5,575 nucleotides of DNA from JANNWF01 sp041675805 (GTDB lineage: Bacteria; Pseudomonadota; Gammaproteobacteria; Xanthomonadales; Xanthomonadaceae): the NCBI GenBank assembly GCA_041675805.1, contig JBAYTD010000148.1, positions 1-5,575 of the forward strand, in the 5' to 3' direction. Below the pieces are notes generated by a model. It had not been told where the DNA came from. It was given only the letters and a program-made list of their open reading frames with translations, and ran no database searches. Of this stretch, positions 1 to 5,428 are shown piece after piece. The position numbers and the translations under genes are program-made. Every line of letters starts with the position of its first letter. Position 1 is the stretch's first letter.

Positions 1-479
1 CGGAGGTCGCCGGCACCTGGATCTCCAACAGCGCCATCAGCTCCATCCTGGAGACGATGAAGGCCAAACAAGTGTTGGTGGTGGCCGACTCCTGCTATTC
101 CGGCGCGATGACCCGTGCCTCGGTGCCGACCTTCAACGCCGGGGTGATGGCACCTGACAAGTGGAACGCCTGGGTGAAGAACATGGCCTCCAGCCGTGCC
201 CGCACCGCGTTGACCTCCGGCGGCGTGCAGCCGGTGCCCGACAGCGGCAGCGGCAAGCATTCCTACTTCGCCCGCGCCTTCCTCAACGCGCTGGAAGACA
301 ACAACCGCCTGCTGGAAGCACAGCGCCTGTACCGCGACATCACCGTCTCGCTGGCCCTGGCCTCGGTCGATGCGCCGGTCACCCAGGTGCCGGAGTATTC
401 GCCGATCCGCTTCGCCGGCCACGAGAGCGGCGACTTCTTCTTCCTGCCCAAGCAGACCGCTGGCAGCGTCGGTCCCTGA
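1..479 (+). CDS. Caspase-family protein (peptidase C14), C-terminal part; 5' end outside window
   Basis: The reading frame is open from base 3 to the TGA at 477-479, so the first in-window ATG (57) is internal and the gene starts upstream. The visible 158 residues carry the caspase active-site cysteine in VVADSCYSG (Cys codon at 93-95). They continue with the block usual in bacterial caspase-family proteins: ALTSGG, then GSGKHSYFARAFLNAL, then an EYSPIRFAGHESGDFFFLP ending. The catalytic histidine, which normally precedes the cysteine by some 50 residues, and any N-terminal signal, TPR or effector domain would lie outside the window. Family knowledge says such proteins are cysteine proteases cleaving after basic or acidic residues; the substrate and role of this one cannot be told. 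A 13-bp hairpin begins 5 bases after the stop. The family call is firm, the function open. Confidence 0.88.
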   Translation, partial: EVAGTWISNSAISSILETMKAKQVLVVADSCYSGAMTRASVPTFNAGVMAPDKWNAWVKNMASSRARTALTSGGVQPVPDSGSGKHSYFARAFLNALEDNNRLLEAQRLYRDITVSLALASVDAPVTQVPEYSPIRFAGHESGDFFFLPKQTAGSVGP

Positions 480-483
480 TCCA

Positions 484-515
484 TCGCCGGACGGCCACGG
501 ACGGCCGTCCGGCGA
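484..515 (+). terminator. Perfect 13-bp stem-loop after the caspase-family gene, no T-tract
   Basis: Bases 484-496 (TCGCCGGACGGCC) and 503-515 are exact reverse complements, separated by a 6-base loop (ACGGAC). The stem starts 5 bases after the stop codon, the usual place for an intrinsic terminator, but AGCTTCGACC follows rather than a run of T. It could be a hairpin-only terminator, a 3'-end stabiliser against exonucleases, or a copy of a dispersed GC-rich repeat. The octamer GGACGGCC also occurs twice directly (489-496, 499-506). Confidence 0.5.
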
Positions 516-570
516 AGCTTCGACCAACGCATCGCGCCGCCGCCGACCCGCCGCGCGTCAGGCGCTCGGC

Positions 571-600
571 TTGTGGCCGCCCCGCGCCAACGTGTATGCT
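571..600 (+). promoter_or_regulatory. Candidate sigma-70 promoter of tRNA-Ser(CGA)
   Basis: TTGTGG at 571-576 and TATGCT at 595-600 are spaced by 18 bases. The bases just after the -10 element are CCGCGCCCC, a GC-rich discriminator of the kind linked to stringent control at stable-RNA promoters. Transcription would start near 606-608, about 42 bases before the mature tRNA. This is a motif reading only. Confidence 0.45.
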
Positions 601-607
601 CCGCGCC

Positions 608-645
608 CCTTCCCGCTCGACCCGGGAAGGACCGTCGCGACGGTC
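608..645 (+). promoter_or_regulatory. Tandem inverted repeats in the tRNA-Ser leader
   Basis: Two perfect inverted repeats lie between the predicted transcription start and the tRNA. The first pairs 608-615 (CCTTCCCG) with 623-630 (CGGGAAGG) across a 7-base loop. The second, GACCGTCGCGACGGTC at 630-645, is a perfect 16-bp palindrome that ends 4 bases before the tRNA. They share only base 630. In RNA they would form two adjacent hairpins directly 5' of the tRNA; in DNA the palindrome could be a protein site. No T-run follows, so they are not a classical attenuator. Confidence 0.5.
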
Positions 646-649
646 ATGC

Positions 650-740
650 GGAGAGGTGGCAGAGTGGTCGAATGCGCCGGACTCGAAATCCGGTATACGG
701 TTTCACCGTATCGAGGGTTCGAATCCCTCTCTCTCCGCCA
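650..740 (+). tRNA. tRNA-Ser, anticodon CGA (reads UCG)
   Basis: A full class II cloverleaf of 91 nt is visible. The acceptor stem pairs 650-656 (GGAGAGG) with 730-736 (six Watson-Crick pairs and a G-U at the inner end). The discriminator is G737 and the CCA end is encoded at 738-740. The short D-stem is GCA/TGC (659-661/673-675). The anticodon stem pairs 677-681 with 689-693, and loop CTCGAAA holds CGA at 684-686. The long variable arm typical of tRNA-Ser pairs 695-700 (ATACGG) with 706-711 (CCGTAT). The T-arm pairs 713-717 with 725-729 around TTCGAAT. No clear terminator follows; the next 50 bases are comparatively AT-rich. Confidence 0.97.
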
Positions 741-849
741 GTTAGAATCCAAGTGCCTGAAATAAAACAGGTTATTCCGGCCCCAGGCTCTCCATCGCCC
801 TGCCCGTCAACCGCCATTCCTGTCCTGCGCAATTCCTCACGGTTTTCCC

Positions 850-1266
850 ATGTCCGAGATTCTGGTTCCCGTTTCCTTTGGCGAGTTGCTGGACAAGATC
901 GCCATCCTGGAGATCAAGTCCGAGCGCATCGGCGACGCCGCGAAGGTGGCCAATGTGCGGCGCGAGCTGGATGCGTTGAACGCGACCTGGGCGGCGCATC
1001 CGGCGTCGACGGTGGATATCGCCGACCTGCGTGCCGGGTTGAAGGCGGTCAACGAGCGGCTGTGGGTGATCGAGGACGACATCCGACTGAAGGAGAAGGC
1101 GCAGGCCTTCGATGACGGGTTCATCCGTCTGGCGCGTTCGGTGTATTTCGAGAACGACGAGCGCGCCCGCCTCAAGCGCGAGATCAACCTGGCGCTGGGC
1201 TCGGCCTATGTCGAGGAAAAGTCCTACCAGGACTATCGCGCCGAAGGCGGCGCTACGCCGGTCTGA
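850..1266 (+). CDS. DUF6165 family protein, function unknown
   Basis: The product is 138 residues, the normal size for what I recognise as the DUF6165 family. Its hallmarks are the N-terminal VPVSFGELLDKIAILEIKSE (residues 6-25), a central LWVIEDDIRLKEK (71-83) and a C-terminal block running from ARSVYFENDERARLKREIN to SYQDY (about 95-129). It is highly charged, mostly helical by eye, with heptad-like stretches, no signal peptide and no membrane segment, so a soluble cytoplasmic protein is likely. Family members are often found near surface-polysaccharide or glycosyltransferase genes, but no such gene is here. ATG at 850 is chosen because the conserved motif begins four residues later; no Shine-Dalgarno sequence is visible upstream (CACGGTTTTCCC), which is odd. 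It is a single gene between a tRNA and a terminator. Biochemical function is unknown. Confidence 0.88.
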   Translation: MSEILVPVSFGELLDKIAILEIKSERIGDAAKVANVRRELDALNATWAAHPASTVDIADLRAGLKAVNERLWVIEDDIRLKEKAQAFDDGFIRLARSVYFENDERARLKREINLALGSAYVEEKSYQDYRAEGGATPV

Positions 1267-1276
1267 ACTGGTTGAA

Positions 1277-1306
1277 CGTCGGTCCCGGCCCGACCCGACG
1301 GTTTTT
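1277..1306 (+). terminator. Rho-independent terminator of the DUF6165 gene
   Basis: CGTC (1277-1280) pairs with GACG (1297-1300), C1296 is a single bulge, and GGTC (1281-1284) pairs with GACC (1292-1295) around a 7-base loop. This is followed by G and five T (1302-1306). It begins 11 bases after the stop codon. The T-run is only on the + side, so it serves the DUF6165 transcript; its last T is also the final base of the convergent phoH stop codon. Confidence 0.6.
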
Positions 1307-2709
1307 CACAACACTTCCGAGGCGAAATCCGCCAGTCGCGAGCGCTCGCCGCGGCGCAGGGTAACGTGGGCGGCATGCGCCCAGCGTTTGAAGCGGTCCA
1401 CCGCGTAGGTGAGGCCGGAGGTGGTTTCGGTCAGGTAGGGCGTGTCGATCTGTTCGACGTTGCCCAGACAGATCATTTTGGTGCCCGGTCCGGCGCGGGT
1501 GATCAGGGTCTTGAGCTGTTTGGGCGTGAGGTTCTGCGCCTCGTCGATGATGATCCAGCGGTTCAGGAAGGTGCGTCCGCGCATGAAGTTCATCGCCCGG
1601 ATCTTGATCTTGGAGGCGAGCAGGTCATTGGTGGCGGCGCGGCCCCAGGCACCGCCTTCCTGCGGGTTGGTCAGCACCTCCAGGTTGTCGGTCAGCGCGC
1701 CCATCCACGGCGTCATCTTCTCTTCCTCGGTGCCGGGCAAAAAGCCGATGTCCTCGCCGACGCTGACCGTGGCGCGGGTCATGATGATCTCGCGGTAGCG
1801 CTGGTGGTCCATGGTCTGCGCCATGCCGGCAGCCAGCGCCAGCAGGGTCTTGCCGGTGCCGGCGGTGCCGAGCAGGGTGACGAAGTCGATCTCCGGATCC
1901 ATCAGGGCGTTGAGGGCGAAGTTCTGCTCGCGGTTGCGGGCGTGGATACCCCAGACGCCGTGCTGCGAGTGGCGATAGTCGTCGACGATCTGCAAGGTGG
2001 CGCGGTCGCCGTCGAGGGCGTGCACGCGCAGTTCGACATCGTCGTCGCCGGGCAGGTACAGGTATTCGTTAGGATGCCAGTCGTCGCTCTCGTCGCGTTG
2101 CAGCTCGTACCAAGTGCGGCCGCGCTCGTTCCAAGAGCGCAGCGCGCCCTGATGGCGGTCCCAGAAATCCGCCGGCAGTTCGCGGGCACCGGCGTAGAGC
2201 AGGCTGAAGTCGTCCAGCGCGCGGTCGTTTTCGTAGTCCTCGGCCGGCACTTCGCAGAGCGAGGCCTTGATGCGCAGGTTGATGTCCTTGGACACCAGCA
2301 CCACGTCCTCGTCCGGCCGGCGCTCGTGCAGGGCGAGGAGGGCACCGAGGATCTGGTTGTCCGGCAGCACGGTGCCGAAACGCTGGCCGGGCGTGTCGGG
2401 CCAGGTCTGGAACAGCAGCCGGCCGCTGCTGACGCCGGCGTTGCGCAGCTTCAGCTCGCCGGGGCGTTGCAGGGCGACCCCCTGGTCGATGCCCTGGCCG
2501 CCATCGGCCTCGATCAGTTCGTTGATGAAGCGGCTGACCTGGCGGGCGTTGCGACTGGCCTCGGAATGGCCCTTCTTCGCCGCGTCCAGTTCCTCCAGCA
2601 CCATCATCGGCAGGAACACGTCGTGCTCCTCGAAGCGGAACAGGGCGGTCGGATCGTGCATCAGCACATTGGTGTCGAGCGCGTAGATGCGCTTGCTGCG
2701 GGTCATCAT
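1306..2709 (-). CDS. PhoH family ATPase with N-terminal PIN domain (PhoH2/YlaK type)
   Basis: This 467-residue protein joins two domains. Residues about 8-150 are a PIN nuclease domain, with acidic residues in the expected motifs: D12 in ALDTNVLMHDP, E39/E40 in MVLEELD, D117 in LPDNQILG and D142 in SKDINLRIKA. Residues about 255-467 are a PhoH ATPase domain with Walker A GTAGTGKT (281-288), Walker B IIIDEAQN (386-393) and the following LGNVEQID segment. Known PIN-PhoH (PhoH2) proteins act as ATP-dependent RNA-unwinding ribonucleases. The length fits the family, and both active sites look intact. No membrane segment is present, so it should be cytoplasmic. Two ATGs stand in tandem (2709 and 2706); the upstream GGATGG is a weak ribosome site, so the exact start is uncertain by one codon. 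It lies 82 bp after bcp on the same strand and converges on the DUF6165 gene. Confidence 0.95.
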   Translation of the reverse strand: MMTRSKRIYALDTNVLMHDPTALFRFEEHDVFLPMMVLEELDAAKKGHSEASRNARQVSRFINELIEADGGQGIDQGVALQRPGELKLRNAGVSSGRLLFQTWPDTPGQRFGTVLPDNQILGALLALHERRPDEDVVLVSKDINLRIKASLCEVPAEDYENDRALDDFSLLYAGARELPADFWDRHQGALRSWNERGRTWYELQRDESDDWHPNEYLYLPGDDDVELRVHALDGDRATLQIVDDYRHSQHGVWGIHARNREQNFALNALMDPEIDFVTLLGTAGTGKTLLALAAGMAQTMDHQRYREIIMTRATVSVGEDIGFLPGTEEEKMTPWMGALTDNLEVLTNPQEGGAWGRAATNDLLASKIKIRAMNFMRGRTFLNRWIIIDEAQNLTPKQLKTLITRAGPGTKMICLGNVEQIDTPYLTETTSGLTYAVDRFKRWAHAAHVTLRRGERSRLADFASEVL

Positions 2710-2791
2710 GGGCGGGGACCATCCATCGACGGAAGCGGGCGCGCCGGCCGCTGCGCGGCCGCGGCCAAGGGGAGATAGGCGCTGGAGGCGA

Positions 2792-3259
2792 TCACTGGCG
2801 GGCGGCGTCGAGCGCGGCCAGCACGGCCTCGGCGTGGCCCTTGACCTTGACCGGCCGCCAGACGGCGCGGATCACGCCGGTCGGGTCGATCAGGAAGGTG
2901 CTGCGCTCCACGCCCATGTATTTGCGTCCGTAAAGACTCTTTTCCTTGATGACGCCGAAGGCGCGACACAGCGTTTCGTCGCCGTCGGCGATCAGGTCGA
3001 AGGCGAGGGCGTGCTTGTCGCGGAAGTTGCCGTGCGACTTCAGCGAGTCGCGGGAGACGCCGACGACCTCCGCGTCGCGCTCGCGGAACTGCGCCAGCAG
3101 GGCGTTGAAGTCCAGCCCCTCGGTGGTGCAGCCGGGGGTGTTGTCCTTCGGGTAGAAGTACAGCACCAGCCAGCGGCCGGCGTAGTCGGAGAGGCGACCG
3201 TCGCCGTCGCGGGCGCGGCTGATCGGCAGGTCGGGGATGGCGTCGCCGGGGTCCAGCAT
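2792..3259 (-). CDS. bcp: Peroxiredoxin Q / thioredoxin-dependent thiol peroxidase (Bcp)
   Basis: The 155-residue product matches the usual length of the Bcp/PrxQ family, which reduces hydrogen peroxide and organic hydroperoxides in the cytoplasm with electrons from thioredoxin. The active site PKDNTPGCT (37-45) holds the peroxidatic Cys44 with P37 and T41; Arg119 in GVERSTF is the other conserved active-site residue. Only one further cysteine exists, Cys98 in ETLCRAFGV. The position five residues after Cys44, a resolving cysteine in E. coli Bcp, is Leu49 (CTTEGLDF). The position 36 residues after it, the resolving cysteine reported for Xanthomonas PrxQ, is Arg80 (GNFRDK). The enzyme may therefore be 1-Cys or use Cys98. 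Its ATG overlaps the gcvR stop by one base (TGATG), and there is no good separate ribosome site, so translational coupling is likely. Confidence 0.95.
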   Translation of the reverse strand: MLDPGDAIPDLPISRARDGDGRLSDYAGRWLVLYFYPKDNTPGCTTEGLDFNALLAQFRERDAEVVGVSRDSLKSHGNFRDKHALAFDLIADGDETLCRAFGVIKEKSLYGRKYMGVERSTFLIDPTGVIRAVWRPVKVKGHAEAVLAALDAARQ

Positions 3260-3819
3260 CAGTATTTCATCGGATCCATGATGGCATCGAGGTTCAGATG
3301 GTCGCAGAACTCCAGGAAGTCGTCACGCAGGGCGGCGATGTGCATGTTGGCCGGCACGCCGATGGTGATGTGGGCGGAGAACATGTCGGCACCGGTCTGC
3401 ATGGCGCGGTAGCGCGAGGACTGGAGGTTCTCGATGCTGATGCCCTGGCGGTCGAAGAAGTCGGCCAACTGGAACAGGATGCCGGGCTTGTCGGCGGCGA
3501 TGACCTCGACGATGTAGGGCAGCAATTCGCTCTGCAGCGGCTTGGCACCGGTGCGATGGCTGATCACGCGGGCACCTTCGTCGCGCTCCAGCCGGGCCAG
3601 CGAGGATTCCAGCTTGGCGACCGCGTCCCAGGAGCCGACGGCCAGCGCGATCACCGACACGTCGCGGCCGATGGCGGCGAGGCGGGCTTCGACCAGGTTG
3701 CAGCCGGAGTCGGCGATCTTGCGCGACACCGACAGCAGCGGGGAGTCCGGGTGGGTCGCGAACGCGTTGATCAACAGATGGTTTTCGTTGGTGTTCGGGC
3801 GTTGCGGCAGGTCGGACAA
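3259..3819 (-). CDS. gcvR: GcvR-like double ACT-domain regulator (glycine cleavage system repressor family)
   Basis: The product has 186 residues, close to the roughly 190 of E. coli GcvR, and consists of two ACT domains without any DNA-binding domain. The first (about 14-90) has the family signature SGCNLVEARLAAIGRDVSVI and GSWDAVAKLE. The second (about 102-180) has the ligand-loop motif ADKPGIL (109-115). In the first domain the matching loop reads THPDSP (22-27) and lacks the glycine of the usual DRPG motif, so ligand binding may rest on the second domain. E. coli GcvR binds glycine and acts through GcvA rather than on DNA; transfer of that role here is inference. The start appears to be TTG at 3819, the first start codon in frame, with GGAA 8 bases upstream. 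Gene order with bcp and divergent dapA is as in E. coli. Confidence 0.87.
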   Translation of the reverse strand: MSDLPQRPNTNENHLLINAFATHPDSPLLSVSRKIADSGCNLVEARLAAIGRDVSVIALAVGSWDAVAKLESSLARLERDEGARVISHRTGAKPLQSELLPYIVEVIAADKPGILFQLADFFDRQGISIENLQSSRYRAMQTGADMFSAHITIGVPANMHIAALRDDFLEFCDHLNLDAIMDPMKY

Positions 3820-3846
3820 GGCGGGGATTCCAGCAGCGGCGTGAGT

Positions 3847-3864
3847 GGGCGCGAGGGCGCGCCC
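3847..3864 (-). other. 7-bp hairpin in the gcvR leader
   Basis: GGGCGCG at 3847-3853 pairs with CGCGCCC at 3858-3864 over a 4-base loop, 28 bases upstream of the gcvR TTG start. In the gcvR transcript it would be a tight GC-only hairpin. No T-run is near. Function is unknown, and chance is possible at this GC content. Confidence 0.3.
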
Positions 3865-3914
3865 GGTAGTCGGTCGGCCGCCGGCGCCGATGAATCGCCG
3901 ACAACCGCCAAGGC

Positions 3915-3944
3915 AGGATACTTGCCGGCCATTCTAAGCCGCAA
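3915..3944 (-). promoter_or_regulatory. Candidate promoter of gcvR-bcp(-phoH)
   Basis: Read on the - strand, TTGCGG (3944-3939) and TATCCT (3920-3915) are 18 bases apart. This would give a leader of roughly 90 bases before the gcvR TTG. A better -10 match, TAGAAT (3936-3931), has no acceptable -35 partner. Weak evidence, motif reading only. Confidence 0.27.
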
Positions 3945-3951
3945 GTAACAT
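3922..3951 (+). promoter_or_regulatory. Candidate promoter of dapA-bamC
   Basis: TTGCCG (3922-3927) and TAACAT (3946-3951), 18 bases apart, each match the consensus in four of six bases. Transcription would start near 3958, about 23 bases before the TTG start of dapA. It overlaps the candidate gcvR promoter on the other strand almost completely. Motif reading only. Confidence 0.33.
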
Positions 3952-3980
3952 CCGGCGGCCTTCCCCACCGGAAACCGACC

Positions 3981-4877
3981 TTGCAGCTTCGCGGCAGCAT
4001 CACGGCGCTGGCCACCCCGTTCACGCTCGCCGGCGGGATCGATTTCGCCGCCTTGCGGGCGATGATCGAGCGCCAGATCGCCGCCGGCACGCGGGCGCTG
4101 GTGATCGCCGGCTCCACCGGCGAGGCCGCCATGCTGGCCGAGGACGAGTATCGCGCCCTGCTCAGCCAGGCGGTGGACATGGTCGCCGGCCGCATTCCGG
4201 TGCTGGCCGGCAGCGGGCAGTCCGGAACCGCGCGCAGCATCGCCCAGACCCGACTCGCCCGCGACTGCGGCATCGCCGCCGCGCTGGTCGTCACTCCGCC
4301 CTATGTTCGCCCGACCCAGGCCGGCCTTGCGGCGCACTATCGCGCGGTCGCCGCCGAGGGTGGCCTGCCGCTGCTGCTGTACAACGTGCCCGGGCGCACC
4401 GGCGTCGACCTGCTGCCGGAAACGGTGGCCGAGCTGGCTTCCGTGCCGGGCATCATCGGCATCAAGGAGGCGGTGCCGGAAGCCGCTCGCATCGACGCCC
4501 TGCTGCCATTGCGCCGGGACGGCTTCGTCGTCCTCAGCGGCGACGACCCGACCGCCCTGCGCAGCCTGTTGCAAGGTGCCGACGGCGTGGTCTCGGTCGC
4601 CTCCAACGCCGTCCCCGCAGCCTTCGCCCGCCTGTGCAACCTGGCGGCCGCCGGCGATGCCGACGGCGCGCGGGCGCTGGATCAGGCGCTGCGCGCGCTG
4701 TACGACTTCCTCGGCTGCGCGCCCAACCCGATCCCGCTCAAGGCCGTGCTGGCCGAACTGGGTCTGTGCGAGGACGCGCTGCGCCTGCCCCTGTTACCCT
4801 TGACGGCTGCGCTGCGCGGCGGGCTCGATGCCCTGGCCGCCGCGGTCGGCGAATTGGATGCCCGGTCGATGGCCTGA
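3981..4877 (+). CDS. dapA: 4-hydroxy-tetrahydrodipicolinate synthase (DapA)
   Basis: This enzyme condenses pyruvate with aspartate semialdehyde, the first committed step to diaminopimelate and lysine, in the cytoplasm. The 298-residue product is a complete TIM barrel of the DapA family. It has SITALATPF near the N terminus, the GSTGEA loop (44-49), PPY with Tyr108, YNVPGRT (134-140) with Tyr134 and Arg139, the Schiff-base lysine Lys162 in IGIKEAV, and GDD (187-189). All catalytic positions are shifted by one from E. coli numbering, and Ser45 stands in place of Thr44 of the proton relay, a mild change. TTG at 3981 is chosen because the conserved N terminus begins within a few codons, no other start codon is visible in frame upstream, and the next in-frame ATG would remove 27 residues of the barrel. 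GGA 8 bases upstream is a weak ribosome site. It is followed by a bamC-like gene, as in E. coli. Confidence 0.95.
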   Translation: MQLRGSITALATPFTLAGGIDFAALRAMIERQIAAGTRALVIAGSTGEAAMLAEDEYRALLSQAVDMVAGRIPVLAGSGQSGTARSIAQTRLARDCGIAAALVVTPPYVRPTQAGLAAHYRAVAAEGGLPLLLYNVPGRTGVDLLPETVAELASVPGIIGIKEAVPEAARIDALLPLRRDGFVVLSGDDPTALRSLLQGADGVVSVASNAVPAAFARLCNLAAAGDADGARALDQALRALYDFLGCAPNPIPLKAVLAELGLCEDALRLPLLPLTAALRGGLDALAAAVGELDARSMA

Positions 4878-4903
4878 TGGCCGCGTCGGAACTGGATTCT
4901 TGT

Positions 4904-4908
4904 CGGAG
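4904..4908 (+). promoter_or_regulatory. Ribosome binding site fixing the bamC-like start
   Basis: CGGAG lies 7 bases before the ATG at 4916. The same frame is open far back into dapA, so this site and the signal peptide beginning right after it decide the start. Confidence 0.6.
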
Positions 4909-4915
4909 TGATCGA

Positions 4916-5428
4916 ATGATGCGGAACGTGTCGATGCGTGCCTTCCTGGTCTGCGCCCTGTCCGGCGTGGTGCTGCTCGCCAGCGGTTGCAGTTGGCTGC
5001 GCGGCAAGAGCGATTACGAGCGCGCCGTCGAGGGACGCTCGCTGGAGATTCCGCCCGATCTCGATTCGCCACGGGTCGATCCGGCGATGGCCATTCCGGC
5101 CGGCGCATCGGCGGCGCAGGCCGATGCCGCGCGCGGGCCGGGCGGCGTGCGCATCGTCGCCAGCGGTGCCTTCCCGGTGGCCGACAGCGTCGAGTCCACC
5201 TGGCGTCGGCTGGGCCTCGCGCTGGAGCGCGTCGAAGGGGTGGAGATCGTTGATCGCGCCCAGGTGCTGTCGGCCTACAGCGTGCGCTACGAGGGTCAGG
5301 AGTTCCTGGTCCGGGTGTCGCGCGACGGCGAGCGCAGCCGCGTCGGCGCGGTCGATGGCGAGGGTCGTGAAGTGACCGGCGGCGTCGCCGGCAAGTTGCT
5401 GGCCACGCTGCGCGAACGGCTGGGCTGA
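4916..5428 (+). CDS. bamC: Short BamC (NlpB)-like outer-membrane lipoprotein
   Basis: The 170-residue product opens with a lipoprotein signal: basic start, hydrophobic core AFLVCALSGVVLLASG and lipobox ending at Cys25. After lipidation it should sit in the outer membrane facing the periplasm. The mature N terminus holds YERAVEGRSLEIPPDLDSP (34-52), the BamC segment that in E. coli contacts BamD. A Pro/Ala-rich linker follows, then one alpha/beta domain (about 85-170) with STWRRLGLALE, a beta-rich core and a closing GKLLATLRERLG helix, compatible with one helix-grip fold. E. coli BamC has about 344 residues and two such domains, so the C-terminal one is missing here. Position directly after dapA (38-bp gap) supports the name and suggests cotranscription. 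The likely role is an accessory part of the BAM complex inserting outer-membrane proteins. The identity is fairly sure; its exact role in BAM is inferred. Confidence 0.82.
   Translation: MMRNVSMRAFLVCALSGVVLLASGCSWLRGKSDYERAVEGRSLEIPPDLDSPRVDPAMAIPAGASAAQADAARGPGGVRIVASGAFPVADSVESTWRRLGLALERVEGVEIVDRAQVLSAYSVRYEGQEFLVRVSRDGERSRVGAVDGEGREVTGGVAGKLLATLRERLG

Noticed and set aside
650..740. tRNA-Ser as the attachment site of an integrated element
   Set aside because: No integrase gene, no repeated copy of the tRNA 3' end in the window, and the genes downstream look like ordinary chromosome.
756..771. CCTG...CAGG stem after the tRNA as a terminator
   Set aside because: Only four pairs with an 8-base loop and no T-run; too weak.
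2745..2761. CGGCCG inverted repeat between bcp and phoH as a terminator
   Set aside because: Six GC pairs, no T-run on the - strand; chance is likely, so a shared transcript is not excluded.
1366..2778. 470-codon open frame on the + strand opposite phoH
   Set aside because: Its protein is low-complexity, rich in Val, Gly, Ala and Gln, with no recognisable motif. It mirrors the well-supported phoH gene, a common effect of codon bias in GC-rich DNA.
3771..4574. 267-codon open frame on the - strand opposite dapA
   Set aside because: No family features, and it spans the gcvR start and the divergent promoter region; a shadow of dapA codon use.
4634..4915. Upstream extension of the bamC-like frame into dapA
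   Set aside because: The added residues are arginine- and glycine-rich shadow of dapA, while a ribosome site and a lipoprotein signal fix the start at 4916.
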